Below are positions 43,146 to 53,483 of a DNA stretch of 64,000 nucleotides, in pieces. The notes under the pieces are model-generated. The model was not told the origin of the DNA, did no database searches, and was given only the letters and a program-made list of their open reading frames with translations. The stretch covers positions 108,844 through 172,843 of the forward strand of contig CAVOWW010000021.1 in the NCBI GenBank assembly GCA_963700255.1, in the 5' to 3' direction. Every line of letters starts with the position of its first letter. The first letter of the stretch is position 1. The position numbers and the translations under genes are program-made. This DNA comes from UBA10649 sp963700255 (GTDB lineage Bacteria; Actinomycetota; Actinomycetes; S36-B12).

Positions 43146-43460
43146 ATGGCCAGTGCGGGGCAGCACGGACACAGCAGCCGCGGTAGGTCGGTCGATGGTT
43201 GCTGTGGTGGGTCTTGCCTTCCGCCGTTCCTCGCGACGGCGTGGACGATTGGCGGCCTCATCCTGATGGTCATTCGTCAATTCAATGAGCCCGTGTGCGT
43301 CGATGTCTTCCGGACCGGCAACGCATCCTGTATCACGCTCGGCGGCACGTTAGCGGGTCAAGTAGCCAACTGGAGTGAGTGGGGGATCGTGGCTATCTGG
43401 CTGGCCGGTTGCGCAGTCCTGTGGTGGTGGGTGTTCGCACGCGCATCTAGGGACCGATAA
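43146..43460 (+). CDS. Small two-helix membrane protein of unknown function
   Basis: The 104-residue product starts at ATG 43146. It has a Gly/Cys-rich N-terminal part (VDGCCGGSC), a hydrophobic segment (FLATAWTIGGLILMVI), a loop with two cysteines, and a second segment (WGIVAIWLAGCAVLWWWVF). The region's lower GC and position between tRNA-Pro and an IS remnant point to accessory DNA. Nothing suggests function. An earlier GTG (43041) in frame is unlikely because its peptide has no hydrophobic or family character. Confidence 0.5.
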   Translation: MASAGQHGHSSRGRSVDGCCGGSCLPPFLATAWTIGGLILMVIRQFNEPVCVDVFRTGNASCITLGGTLAGQVANWSEWGIVAIWLAGCAVLWWWVFARASRDR

Positions 43461-43508
43461 GGGTTGGAGGGACTGACCCCGCTTTGGTTGCCTCGCGGGG
43501 TTGAGTGG

Positions 43509-44348
43509 TCAGGCCGCGAGTGCGGTCTGGTTGTAGATGGTCTCAAACTCGATCGGGGTGAGCTTGCCGAGGCCGCGTTGACGACGCCGGCGGTGGTAGG
43601 TCCGTTCAATCCAGGTCACGATCGCCAGGCGGAGTTCCTCACGAGTGACCCACTGCTTTCGGTTCAGGACGCTCTTCTGGAGCAGGGCGAAGAACGATTC
43701 CATGGCGGCGTTGTCCCCGGCTGACGCGACGCGGCCCATCGACCCGACGAGACCGTTGTTGCGGAGCATCATCGAGAACTTCTTGGAACGCAACTGACCG
43801 CCCCTGTCGCTATGAGCAATGGTCCCGGCGGGCCGCCCGCGCAGGATGATCGTCATCCGTGAGTCGATGGCGTAGCCGACGATCCGGTTCGATGCACAGT
43901 CCTTGATCGCGCAGAGGTAGACCTTGCCTTCCATCGTCCAGTGCTCCGTGATGTCGACCAGCCATTTGACGTTGATCGCATCCGCGGTGAAGTCCCGGTT
44001 CACGTGGTCGTCATGGACGGCTGGCCCGGACTTCTTGCCCGAACCGCGGCGCTTGAGGATGCTCGAGGAGATGCCCTGGAGGGCGCACAGGCGTTGCACG
44101 CGGTTCTCCCCGACCTGGAACCCCATCGCGTGGATCAGTTCATCGGCGATGAGCCGGTGGCCGAACTCCGGGTCGTCCTCGTGGACGGCCATGGCGGCGT
44201 TGATCAGGTGCGCGTCGTCCCAGTCCCGCTGGCAGACCGGGTTCCTGCGCCAGGCGTGATACGCCGTCGTGGAGAAGCCGAGCACCCGGCACGACACCGT
44301 GACCGGGATCCCCTCGCCGGCGAGATCGCCGACCAGGGGATACATCAT
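43509..44348 (-). pseudogene. IS3-family transposase OrfB, internally deleted
   Basis: The 279-residue frame has an HTH_21-like start (VSCRVLGFSTTAYHAWRRNP) and an rve integrase core with the DDE residues in WLVDITEHWT, HSDRGGQ and DNAAMESFFALLQ, then the family end ERTYHRRRRQRGLGKLTPIEFE. Between SRMT and LRGRPAGT about 11 residues normally present (LAVAAL-type helix) are missing, an in-frame deletion. The ATG overlaps the orfA stop by four bases, the usual place for programmed frameshifting. Confidence 0.85.
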
Positions 44349-44455
44349 TTTGGGTTCACGTCCCGTCCCAGATACACCGCCGCACGTCGCAGGACCTCGT
44401 TCTCCTGCTCCAGCAGCCGGATCCTCTTCTTCGCCTCACGCAGCTCGGTCGACTC
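44345..44455 (-). pseudogene. IS3-family OrfA, C-terminal remnant
   Basis: Only the leucine-zipper end of OrfA is left (ESTELREAKKRIRLLEQENEVLRRAAVYLGRDVNPK, broken here into one helix with heptad leucines). The helix-turn-helix part is gone. The frame continues upstream only as antisense of the dipZ-like gene. Confidence 0.8.
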
Positions 44456-44463
44456 CGCCTGGG

Positions 44464-45831
44464 TCACTCCCCGACGGCGGCCCGGGATGGGGTGGGCGAG
44501 GGTTGCGCCAGCATGGCCTGGATCGCGTTCTCGGTCTCCTCGTACGCGCCCTCCCCGTAGTGGACCAGTCGTACGGTGCCCCTGCGGTCGATCAGGTATC
44601 GCGCCGGCCAGAAGCGCTGTGACCACTCCCGCCAGGTGCGGAAGTCGTTGTCCAGGGCCACCGGGTACCGGATGCCCGCCTCGAGGAGCGCGTTGCGCAC
44701 GTTGCTGACATCGCGCTCGTGGTCGAACTCCGGGGAGTGGATGCCGACGACCCGCAGGCCGCGATCCCCGTAAGTGGAGTGCCACTCGTTCAGGTACGGC
44801 TGGGTGCGCTGGCAGTTGATGCAGCCGAACGTCCAGAAGTCGAGGAGGACGACGGAGCCGCGCAGATCAGTCAGGCTCAGGGGCGCGTCCGTGTTCAGCC
44901 ACTGCTGGATGCCGACGAGGTCGCGGGCCGGCCCGCAGTTGCCCAGCGTGGACGGGTCCGCCTCGCACTCGAGGAAGCTCGTCTCCGGACCGAGGACGTC
45001 CGGGGCGCCCTGGTCGGGAGCCGCCGCGGGCGCCGCCGGCACGTCTCCGGCGCCCGACATTCCGGTCACATCGGCGAGCGCGGCCTGTGCCGTCGCATTG
45101 TCCTCGACGGCCAACTGCACGGAGGCCACGTAGTCCGGCACCAGCACGGCCGCGCGATCCGCCAAGCCGACTGCGATCGCCACGCCCATGGCCACCAGCA
45201 CGGCCCCTGACACCTGTCGCAGCACCGGCAGCCGACGGCGCAGCCCGCTGATCCGGGTGACCGCCTGCTGCCCCAGCACTGCCACCAGCAGCAGCGGGAC
45301 GGCGATCCCCAGCGCGAATGCGGCAGCGAGGACGACGGCGTCGAGGGACGTGGTCCGGGTGGCAGCCACGACCGTGATCGCGGCCAGCACGGGTCCGGCG
45401 CAGGGGACGAACACCAGCCCGAGAATGGCCCCGAAGGCCACGGCCGAGGCGTCCCGTCGCGGCTGCAGGCGGCCTATGCGTGCGAACGGGCGCTCGAGCA
45501 CCCGCCCGATAGGGGGCACGAGCAGGCCCAGTCCCACGACCACGAGGGCCAGGATCCCGAGCGTGCGCAGCAGGCCCGACGGCAGGTCGAGCTGGGCCAC
45601 GAGCCACGCGGCCAGCAGCGTGACCGCCGTGAAGGTGCCCACCAGACCGGTCACCACCAGGTAGGGACGGCTGCGAGATGGTGCGGCAACCGTGGCGCTG
45701 CCGCCGGGGAGGGCGGACGCGGCCAGCACACCGGGCAGCACGGGGAGCACGCATGGCGACAGACCGGTCACGAGGCCCGCCACCAGGCCGACAAGGACGA
45801 GCACCAGCATCCCGCCACTATCTCCCAGCAC
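44464..45831 (-). CDS. DipZ-like fusion: CcdA thiol-disulfide membrane domain plus TlpA-type thioredoxin
   Basis: The 455-residue protein carries reducing power across the membrane to an external thioredoxin domain. Residues 1 to about 240 form six or more transmembrane helices with the CcdA cysteines in GLSPCVLPVLPG and VFVPCAGPVL. After a linker, residues about 290-440 form a TlpA/redoxin domain with WTFGCINCQRT (CxxC), RYPVALDNDF and PARYLIDRRG. It resembles mycobacterial DipZ but lacks the extra C-terminal carbohydrate-binding-like module. The 3' end abuts the IS remnant, with the last residues probably original. Confidence 0.88.
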   Translation of the reverse strand: MLGDSGGMLVLVLVGLVAGLVTGLSPCVLPVLPGVLAASALPGGSATVAAPSRSRPYLVVTGLVGTFTAVTLLAAWLVAQLDLPSGLLRTLGILALVVVGLGLLVPPIGRVLERPFARIGRLQPRRDASAVAFGAILGLVFVPCAGPVLAAITVVAATRTTSLDAVVLAAAFALGIAVPLLLVAVLGQQAVTRISGLRRRLPVLRQVSGAVLVAMGVAIAVGLADRAAVLVPDYVASVQLAVEDNATAQAALADVTGMSGAGDVPAAPAAAPDQGAPDVLGPETSFLECEADPSTLGNCGPARDLVGIQQWLNTDAPLSLTDLRGSVVLLDFWTFGCINCQRTQPYLNEWHSTYGDRGLRVVGIHSPEFDHERDVSNVRNALLEAGIRYPVALDNDFRTWREWSQRFWPARYLIDRRGTVRLVHYGEGAYEETENAIQAMLAQPSPTPSRAAVGE

Positions 45832-46031
45832 AGGTCGCCCGCACGGCGCCGTTCCTTACGGCCCGATTACGCCCCGCCCCCCGGTGCCGACATCCGAGCC
45901 AATGGCGTCGACCGACGCCGAGGGGGTCCGGCCAGCGCTGCTCCTCGGCGGTTGTTGCCATGGCAAATCCTGCGTGATCGACCCCGAGTGCGGGATAGTG
46001 GTGCAGAAGGACAGGAAGCTGGAGGTGCCTG

Positions 46032-46313
46032 ATGACCCGAGCGTTGTTCAAGTTCTGTGGTGGTCCCTGTGATGGCGAGCAGCGCATGATGGACCTCGCG
46101 GGGAACGGCGAGATCACGGTGAAGGCGATCGACTGGACGCGGCACGTCTACCGCTTCGATCGACCCAACTGGGGCCTCAGCTATGTCGGCAAGGCACCGG
46201 AGGAGAACTTCGAGCGGCGCGGGGAACTGCGGGAGCGTCGTGTCGGGCGGCCGGACCGTCGGGCGGTTCGAAGCGAGCGCCGCCTCGGGCACCGGGACCG
46301 TCGGGCGGCGTAG
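46032..46313 (+). CDS. Small protein with Arg-rich tail, unknown function
   Basis: The 93-residue product has a good ribosome site (GGAGGTG, 46020-46026) ahead of ATG 46032. The N-terminal half looks folded (LFKFCGGPCDGEQRMM, HVYRFDRPNWGLSYVG); the C-terminal 35 residues are a series of RRxxRxxRR repeats, suggesting nucleic-acid or membrane binding. I recognise no family. A 198-residue antisense frame over the same DNA is not supported. Confidence 0.55.
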   Translation: MTRALFKFCGGPCDGEQRMMDLAGNGEITVKAIDWTRHVYRFDRPNWGLSYVGKAPEENFERRGELRERRVGRPDRRAVRSERRLGHRDRRAA

Positions 46314-46478
46314 GGCGCACGCATCTCGGATGACCGTCGTGGCGGTCGTCTGAGTCCTTGATGTCCATGGGTGCTGACTCGGGGGACAGCCGTCCCTGCT
46401 CGCCAGGAGTCCGATTCCCGACACCCTTGCTCCTTCTGGATCCTGCACCCGCCTCGGTACCATGGCGCCGGACGAAAG

Positions 46479-46494
46479 TTGACGCAGGTGTCAA
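46479..46494. promoter_or_regulatory. Inverted repeat, possible operator for the acyl-CoA dehydrogenase
   Basis: TTGACGCAGGTGTCAA has perfect 5-bp arms (TTGAC/GTCAA) around 6 bases and lies 16 bases before the ATG at 46511. The shape is close to the TTGACG...CGTCAA sites known for MerR-type regulators of acyl-CoA and branched-chain degradation genes in other bacteria. The link is inference. Confidence 0.4.
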
Positions 46495-46510
46495 GTTTGG
46501 GGTGGAGTGC

Positions 46511-47650
46511 ATGTCATCGTGGGACACCGAGGAGCGGCGCCTGCTGCGGGCGAGCGTCCGCCGATTCGCCGAGCGTGAGCTGACTCCCCACCTGGCCGAC
46601 TGGGAGGACGCCGGGCTGGTGCCCCGGGACGTGCACCGGCGGGCCGCCGAGGCTGGCCTGCTGGGCATCGGCTTCCCGGAGGCGGACGGTGGGTGCGGGG
46701 GGACGGCGGTCGACGCGTTCATCGTGGCGGAGGAGATCATCCTCGCCGGCGGGTCCTCGGGCCTGGTGGCGGCGCTGTTCACGCACGGCATCGGCCTTCC
46801 GCATCTCGTGGATGCCGGAGATCCGGACCTGATCAACGACGTCGCGCGGCCAGTGCTGGCAGGCGAGGCGATCATCAGCCTGGCGGTCACCGAGCCCGAC
46901 GGAGGCTCGGACGTGGCCGGGCTCCGGACGCGGGCGGAGCGCGAGGGCGACACCTACGTCGTCACCGGATCCAAGATGTTCATCACGTCGGCGACGCGTG
47001 CCGACTTCTTCACCACCGCCGTTCGCACGGGCGGGCCGGGGGCGGGCGGGATCTCGTTGCTCGTGATCGACCGGCACCTGCCGGGCGTCGAGGTGGGTGC
47101 GCCGTTGCGCAAGATGGGCTGGCTCTGCTCGGACACTGCGGAGATCCGATTCGACGGCGTGCGCGTCCCGACGAGCCGCCTGATCGGGCCTGAGGATTCG
47201 GGGTTCCTCGCGATCATGACGCAGTTCGCTGCCGAGCGGCTGAGCATCGCCGTGCAGGCGTACGCCACCGCGCAGCGCAGCCTCGACCTGACCATGGACT
47301 GGGTGCGCCGACGCGAGACCTTCGGCCGTCCTCTGGCGAGCCGCCAGGTGGTGCGGCATCGCATCGCCGAGATGGCCCGAGACGTGGATGCCGCCCGTAC
47401 CTACACAAGGGCCGTGACCGACGACTGGCTCGCGGGCGAGGACGTCCTGGCCCGCGTCGCCATGGTCAAGAACACGGCCGTGGCCGCGTGCGATCGGGTC
47501 GTCGACTCTGCCGTTCAGCTCCACGGCGGGATGGGCTATATGCGCGAGAGCGAGGTCGAGCGCCACTACCGCGACAGTCGCATCCTGGGAATCGGCGGCG
47601 GCACCAACGAGATCATGAACGAGGTGATCGCCAAGCTCGTGCTGGCCTGA
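46511..47650 (+). CDS. Acyl-CoA dehydrogenase
   Basis: The 379-residue flavoprotein oxidises an acyl-CoA to the enoyl-CoA. It shows the N-terminal helical domain, SLAVTEPDGGSDVAGLRTRA (FAD/substrate signature), GSKMFITSA, KMGWLCSDTAEIRFDGVRVP, and the C-terminal LHGGMGYMRESEVERHYRDSRI, where the Glu aligns with the catalytic base of short/medium-chain enzymes. ATG 46511 with GGTGGAG upstream is preferred to 46358, whose extra 51 residues have no family character. Substrate chain length is unknown. A putative operator lies just upstream. Confidence 0.92.
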   Translation: MSSWDTEERRLLRASVRRFAERELTPHLADWEDAGLVPRDVHRRAAEAGLLGIGFPEADGGCGGTAVDAFIVAEEIILAGGSSGLVAALFTHGIGLPHLVDAGDPDLINDVARPVLAGEAIISLAVTEPDGGSDVAGLRTRAEREGDTYVVTGSKMFITSATRADFFTTAVRTGGPGAGGISLLVIDRHLPGVEVGAPLRKMGWLCSDTAEIRFDGVRVPTSRLIGPEDSGFLAIMTQFAAERLSIAVQAYATAQRSLDLTMDWVRRRETFGRPLASRQVVRHRIAEMARDVDAARTYTRAVTDDWLAGEDVLARVAMVKNTAVAACDRVVDSAVQLHGGMGYMRESEVERHYRDSRILGIGGGTNEIMNEVIAKLVLA

Positions 47651-47894
47651 TCCCTCCCTCCGGAGCGTCCCATGTTTGGCTCTCCACCAACGGGGTACCA
47701 AGGCATCGGTCCAGAACGACGTGGCCCCGACGCCGTCACCCTCGGCTTGTCGGGGTTTCGCTGTGCCGGGGGAGGGGATCGGCCAGTCGACGGGCGAGAC
47801 CGCCCGGCTCGACACGTGGGAGAGTTGGAAGGATGCCTCCATCGCTGCCACTGGCCAGCGATCCGGCACGCCGGCCTGAAGAGGAGCTACCGTC

Positions 47895-48254
47895 ATGGTT
47901 CTCGCTCGCATCGTGCTTCTTGTGCTGCTCGCCCTGCTGCTGGCCACGACGGGTGGCGGGAAGCTGGCGGGCTCGGCATCGTCGTATGCCATCCGCGACA
48001 GTCTCCACGTCCCGGCCAGTCGCTGGAAGGCGATCGGCGTGGCGGAGATCGGTCTCGTGGTCGTGCTCATCGCCGGCATCTGGCTGCCGGTTACCGGTAT
48101 CGCGGCCGCGCTCGGCGTCGTCGTGCTGATGATCGGAGCGATCCTCACCCGCCGGGCCGCTGGAGGCCCCGAGCAGCGGTCGGGGATGCTGGTCGATGCG
48201 GCGGTGCTGGTCGCGGCGCTGGCCGCCGCGGTCCTGGGGCTCATGCTGCTGTGA
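47895..48254 (+). CDS. DoxX-like four-helix membrane protein
   Basis: The 119-residue protein has four hydrophobic helices (ARIVLLVLLALLLATTGGGKL, AIGVAEIGLVVVLIAGIWLP, ITGIAAALGVVVLMIGAIL, LVDAAVLVAALAAAVLGLML) with the DoxX-like GKL motif in helix 1 and a charged loop ERS/QRS before helix 4. Family members are quinone- or redox-linked membrane proteins of unclear role. It starts at ATG 47895 with GAGGAG 9-14 bases before it. Confidence 0.8.
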   Translation: MVLARIVLLVLLALLLATTGGGKLAGSASSYAIRDSLHVPASRWKAIGVAEIGLVVVLIAGIWLPVTGIAAALGVVVLMIGAILTRRAAGGPEQRSGMLVDAAVLVAALAAAVLGLMLL

Positions 48255-48422
48255 TGATCGACGTGCGGTGAGCTGGCTGACCGCCGCCGAGGCCCACGGG
48301 GTGTGCCGATGTCGTTCGCCACGCTCATGCCGACCGCATGCGAGGGCGCAGCGATCATGATCGATGACGGTCCGGCGCAGTCTCCGAATGTGAACCATCC
48401 CTCGACAATCGCACCGGGCGCG

Positions 48423-49950
48423 TCATCCAGGTCGGGAGTCGGCCGCCTCTGGCGTGCGCAGCCACACGTCCATGTCCTCGGCCGGAAGAGGCCAGGACCA
48501 GAGGTAGCCCTGGCCGAGGCGTACGCCGAGCCGGCTGAGCTCCTGGGCCTGCTCGGCCGTCTCCACGCCCTCGGCAATGACGCGAAGCCCCAGCGCGTCG
48601 GCGACGCCCACGATGGCCGCCACGATGGCGGGTGCCGACGGATCCGGCCCGCCCAGATCCTCGACGAACGAGCGGTCGATCTTCACGATCGAGACGGGGA
48701 GCGTCTTCAGGTAGGCGAGCGAGGAGTAGCCGGTGCCGAAGTCGTCGATGGCCAGGTGCACGCCGAGCGCCCGCAGTGCATGCATGACCTCAAGGTGGGG
48801 CCCGGCGTCGTCCATGAGCGCCGACTCGGTGATCTCCAGGCACGCCGCGTCCGGTGGGAAGCCCGGTCCTGGCGAGGGTGCTGGCCAGCGACGCGGGCAG
48901 TCCGCCGCTGCGCAGCTGTCGGGGGGAGACGTTGACCGAGATCCACAGGTCCTGGCATCCGGGCACCTGTCGGCGCCAGTGCTGTGCCTGCTCGAGTGAC
49001 TCGGTGAGGACCCAGTCACCCAGGGCGACGATCAGGCCGGTCTCCTCTGCGATCGAGATGAAGTCGGCGGGGCTCAGCACGCCCCTGGAGGGATGGTGCC
49101 ACCGGACCAGCGACTCCAGGCCGATGACGTCGCCCGTCTCGATCTCGACAATGGGCTGGTAGGTGAGACGCAGCTGCTCGTCGTCCAGTGCCGCACGGAG
49201 CCCGGACTCTGCAGCCAGGCGAAGGGTTGCCTGCTCGTGCATCTCCTCGTCGAACACGACGGCCTGATTGCGTCCGCCCGACTTGGCGCGGTACAGGGCG
49301 ACGTCCGCGTCACGCAGAAGATCCTCCGCGGTGGTGTCCTCGGCCGAGATCGCGATGCCGATGCTGACCGACACGCTGACGTCCTGGCCGCCGTAGTGGA
49401 ACGGCCGGCGCACGGCGTTCGATGCACGTCGTGCGAGGCCCTCGACCTCGTCATGGGGCATGTTCTCGCAGACGATGACGAACTCGTCCCCACCGAACCG
49501 GGAGAGCGTGTCTCCGGGTCGCACGACGCCGCCCAGCCGCCGGGCCACCTCGATCAGCAGCTGATCTCCGGCCGCATGGCCGAGGCTGTCGTTGACCACC
49601 TTGAAGAGGTCGACGTCGAGGAACAGCACGGCCACCCGGCCCGGCTGCCGGGTGCCTCGGGCCAGGGCCTGGGTGATCCGGTCGCCGAGCAGCAGGCGGT
49701 TGGGCAGCCCCGTGAGCGGGTCATGCAGTGCCTGATGCTCCTTCTCCCGCGACATCTCGGCGGCCTTCTGAACCGCCAGCAGCGGAACGAGAAGCAGGGG
49801 AAGCAGGGCCCAGGAACCGGAGTCGGCGACGGCGACGATCGCGATGAGCGGGGACAGGGCGAGGACGGCCACGACAGAGACCGTGTAGAACCAGAACTCC
49901 TCGCTGAAGGACTCCCACCAACAATACGACGAATGAAGCGGAAGGGTGGA
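48423..49950 (-). CDS. GGDEF-EAL cyclic-di-GMP enzyme, 5'-truncated and frameshifted
   Basis: The visible part starts at the junction near 49,950 with two membrane helices (VSVVAVLALSPLIAIVAV, WALLPLLLVPLLAV), then a GGDEF domain with RPGD (inhibitory RxxD site) and active RFGGDEFVIV, then an EAL domain with LESLVRWHHP (E-S-L for E-A-L), ISVNVSPRQLR, and after one extra base near 48,864, CLEITESALM, DDFGTGYSSLAYLKTLP, VKIDRSFV and EGVET. All metal and catalytic residues for both activities are present. The N-terminal sensor part is missing because the contig changes source. Confidence 0.88.
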
Positions 49951-49951
49951 T

Positions 49952-51304
<1,353 letters not shown>

Positions 51305-51318
51305 GGATGTTACTGTTC

Positions 51319-51346
51319 GTGATACGTGATGCGTGATACGTGATAC
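51319..51346. repeat. Four tandem 7-bp repeats GTGATAC
   Basis: GTGATAC, GTGATGC, GTGATAC and GTGATAC follow without gaps, 15 bases upstream of the secA start. Similar short tandem repeats are frequent in Anaerolineae intergenic DNA, as far as I recall. A role, if any, is unknown. Confidence 0.8.
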
Positions 51347-51443
51347 ATGTTGTGGACGCGTACCGTCGTCAATTGTGAGAAGATTATACCATATGCGGAG
51401 CAGGGCGGCATGTTATGGGGACTACGTTGGGATTTGCTTGTGC

Positions 51444-52435
51444 TCACTCATGGAACAACTCGCCCACCGATCGCCCCTCATGGATGCGCAGGATCACGTC
51501 CGCCAGCAGCGGGGCGATGGGAATGACGGCGAGTTTGTCGCCGGACAGCCGGCGTTTCTCAGCGGGGATCGCCACCGTATCAGTCACGACGACCTCAGAC
51601 AGGACGCTTTCGTGGATGCGATCACACGCGGGGGCGGACAACACGGCGTGGGTGGCGCAAGCAACCACATTCAACGCGCCCTGCTCGCGGACGAAGTTGG
51701 CTGCGCGGACGAGCGTGCCGGCGGTGTCGATCTCGTCGTCCACGATGATCGCGTTGTGGCCCGCCACATCGCCGATCAGGTTAAGTACCTCGTGCGCACG
51801 CCGTCCAACGAGCGCCGCTTCTCCACGACCGCCAGCGGCACGTCAAGCGCTTCGGCAAAGTTGCGCGCGCGGCGCAGCGACCCGATGTCCGGTGCAACCA
51901 CGACCGCATTCGGGACAGGGTGCGCCCGAAAGTGGGCGGTGAACAGCTCGAGCGCCGGCAACTCGTCGATGGCGATGGAAAAGAAACCCTGGAGCTGCTT
52001 GGCGTGCAGGTCGAGGGTGACGATCCGATCGGCGCCCGCTGTTTGGATCAGGTCGGCCACAAGGCGCGCCGTGATGGGGACGCGCGGTTGATCCTTTTTG
52101 TCGGTGCGGCCATAGCCGTAGAACGGCACCACAACGGTGATGCGGCCCGCCGAGTCGCGCTTCAACGTGTCGATGAAGATCAACAGCTCCATCAGGTTGT
52201 CGTTGACGGGCGCCGATGTCGGCTGGATCAAAAAAACGTCCTTGGCGCGGACGCTTTGGTGCAAGCGGACGAAGGTGTTGCTGTTCGGAAACTGCCTCAC
52301 GTCGGCGCCGCCCAAGGCCACGCCGACACGGCTCGCCGTGGCCTCGGCCAGGGGACGATTGGCCGTGCCGGAGAAGATCATCAGGTCGCCGTACATTTTC
52401 ACGATGCTGGCAGGCATTGGCGTCTCCACAGACAT
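51444..52435 (-). CDS. prs: Ribose-phosphate pyrophosphokinase, frameshifted
   Basis: Prs makes PRPP from ribose-5-phosphate and ATP. The 5' part gives MIFSGTANRPLAEA, the subunit-contact RQFPNSNTFVRLHQSVR, FLIQPTSAPVNDNLMELL, GYGRTDKKDQPRVPI and TLDLHAKQLQGFF. After LDGVRT one base is missing near 51,790. The next frame then gives EVLNLIGDVAGHNAIIVDDEIDTAGTL, the PRPP-binding loop, and a normal end. Corrected length is about 330 residues. It starts at ATG 52435, 19 bases after rfbB. Sequence style is Chloroflexota-like. Confidence 0.9.
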
Positions 52436-52454
52436 AGGCTCGACGGCACGATCA

Positions 52455-53483
52455 TCAGCCGGCTTGAATCACCTTCCGGTCACCGTACAACTTCCGGTAG
52501 TACTCCTTGAATTCGCCCGACTTGATCTTGCGCCACCACCATTCGTTGGCGGCGTACCAGCGCACGGTCTCGCGGATCGCCGCCTCGTGCGTATGCCGCG
52601 GCTGCCAGCCCAACGCCATCAGTTTGTCCACGTTGAGGCAATAGCGGCGGTCGTGGCCGGGGCGATCCTCGACGTGCTGGATCAGGCTGTCCGGTTTGCC
52701 CAGTTCGTCGAGGAGGATTTTGACCATGGTCAAGTTCTCCATCTCGCCGCCGGTGCCGACGTTGTAGATCTCGCCGATCTGGCCCTTGTGCAACACCACG
52801 TCGATCCCTTCGCAGTGATCCAACACATGCTGATAATCGCGGCGCTGCTTGCCGTCACCGTACACCGGCAGCGACTGATCGTCGATGGCGTTGGTGACGA
52901 AGAGCGGGATGACTTTCTCTGGGTACTGGTACGGTCCGATGTTATTGGCCCCACGGGTTATGGTCACGGGCAGCCCGTAGGTCACATGATAGGCAACCGC
53001 CATCAGGTCGCCGCTGGTCTTGCTGGCCGCATAGGGGCTGCGCGGCGCCACCGCGTCGGTCTCGAGCGAGCGATGATCGCCGTGGATATGGCCGTAGACT
53101 TCGTCGGTGCTGATCTGGTGGTAGCGCTCCAACTTGAGCTGGCGCGCCGCCTCCAACAGGACGTAGGTGCCGTACACGTCCGTCTTGATGAACGCATCGG
53201 GGTCCATGATCGAGCGGTCCACGTGCGACTCAGCCGCGAAGTTGACGATCGTGTCGATGCGGTGTGCCTGGATCGCTTCGGTTACTGCGACCGCGTCGCA
53301 AATGTCCGCCTGCACGAAGGTGTAACGCGGATCGTCGTCGACGTCCAGAAGATTATCCAGGTTGCCCGCATAGGTCAGCTTGTCGTAGACCAGGATGCGG
53401 TAGTCCGGGTACTTGTCCAGCATGTAGCGCACGAAGTTCGACCCGATGAACCCCGCGCCTCCGGTGACCATGATGTTTTGCAT
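52455..53483 (-). CDS. rfbB: dTDP-glucose 4,6-dehydratase
   Basis: RfbB forms dTDP-4-keto-6-deoxyglucose, a precursor of rhamnose and other deoxysugars. The 342-residue SDR protein has NAD motif VTGGAGFIGSNFVRYML, the TDEVYG motif with catalytic Asp-Glu, and YAASK (Tyr and Lys). Typical features include HVDRSI and TRGANNIGPYQYPEK. The N-terminus and ATG 53483 are clear. No other rhamnose genes are present. It is the last gene of the Chloroflexota-like block. Confidence 0.94.
   Translation of the reverse strand: MQNIMVTGGAGFIGSNFVRYMLDKYPDYRILVYDKLTYAGNLDNLLDVDDDPRYTFVQADICDAVAVTEAIQAHRIDTIVNFAAESHVDRSIMDPDAFIKTDVYGTYVLLEAARQLKLERYHQISTDEVYGHIHGDHRSLETDAVAPRSPYAASKTSGDLMAVAYHVTYGLPVTITRGANNIGPYQYPEKVIPLFVTNAIDDQSLPVYGDGKQRRDYQHVLDHCEGIDVVLHKGQIGEIYNVGTGGEMENLTMVKILLDELGKPDSLIQHVEDRPGHDRRYCLNVDKLMALGWQPRHTHEAAIRETVRWYAANEWWWRKIKSGEFKEYYRKLYGDRKVIQAG

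Larger units (their letters stand above)
43474..44455 (-). mobile_element. Truncated IS3-family insertion sequence
   Basis: The right end is marked by TGACCCCGC (about 43474), resembling IS3-type terminal repeats, just outside the transposase stop. The element contains orfB with an internal deletion and only the last roughly 36 codons of orfA. It stops abruptly near 44455, where the neighbouring dipZ-like gene's 3' end begins, so the left end and most of orfA are lost and the IS cannot move by itself. Confidence 0.8.

Noticed and set aside
45867..46463. 198-codon minus-strand frame near the small Arg-rich gene
   Set aside because: No ribosome site or motif; the plus-strand frame at 46032 has a strong ribosome site.
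46514..48577. 687-codon minus-strand frame across the acyl-CoA dehydrogenase and DoxX genes
   Set aside because: It is antisense to two well-supported genes and rich in Arg, Ala and His, as expected for GC-rich shadow frames.
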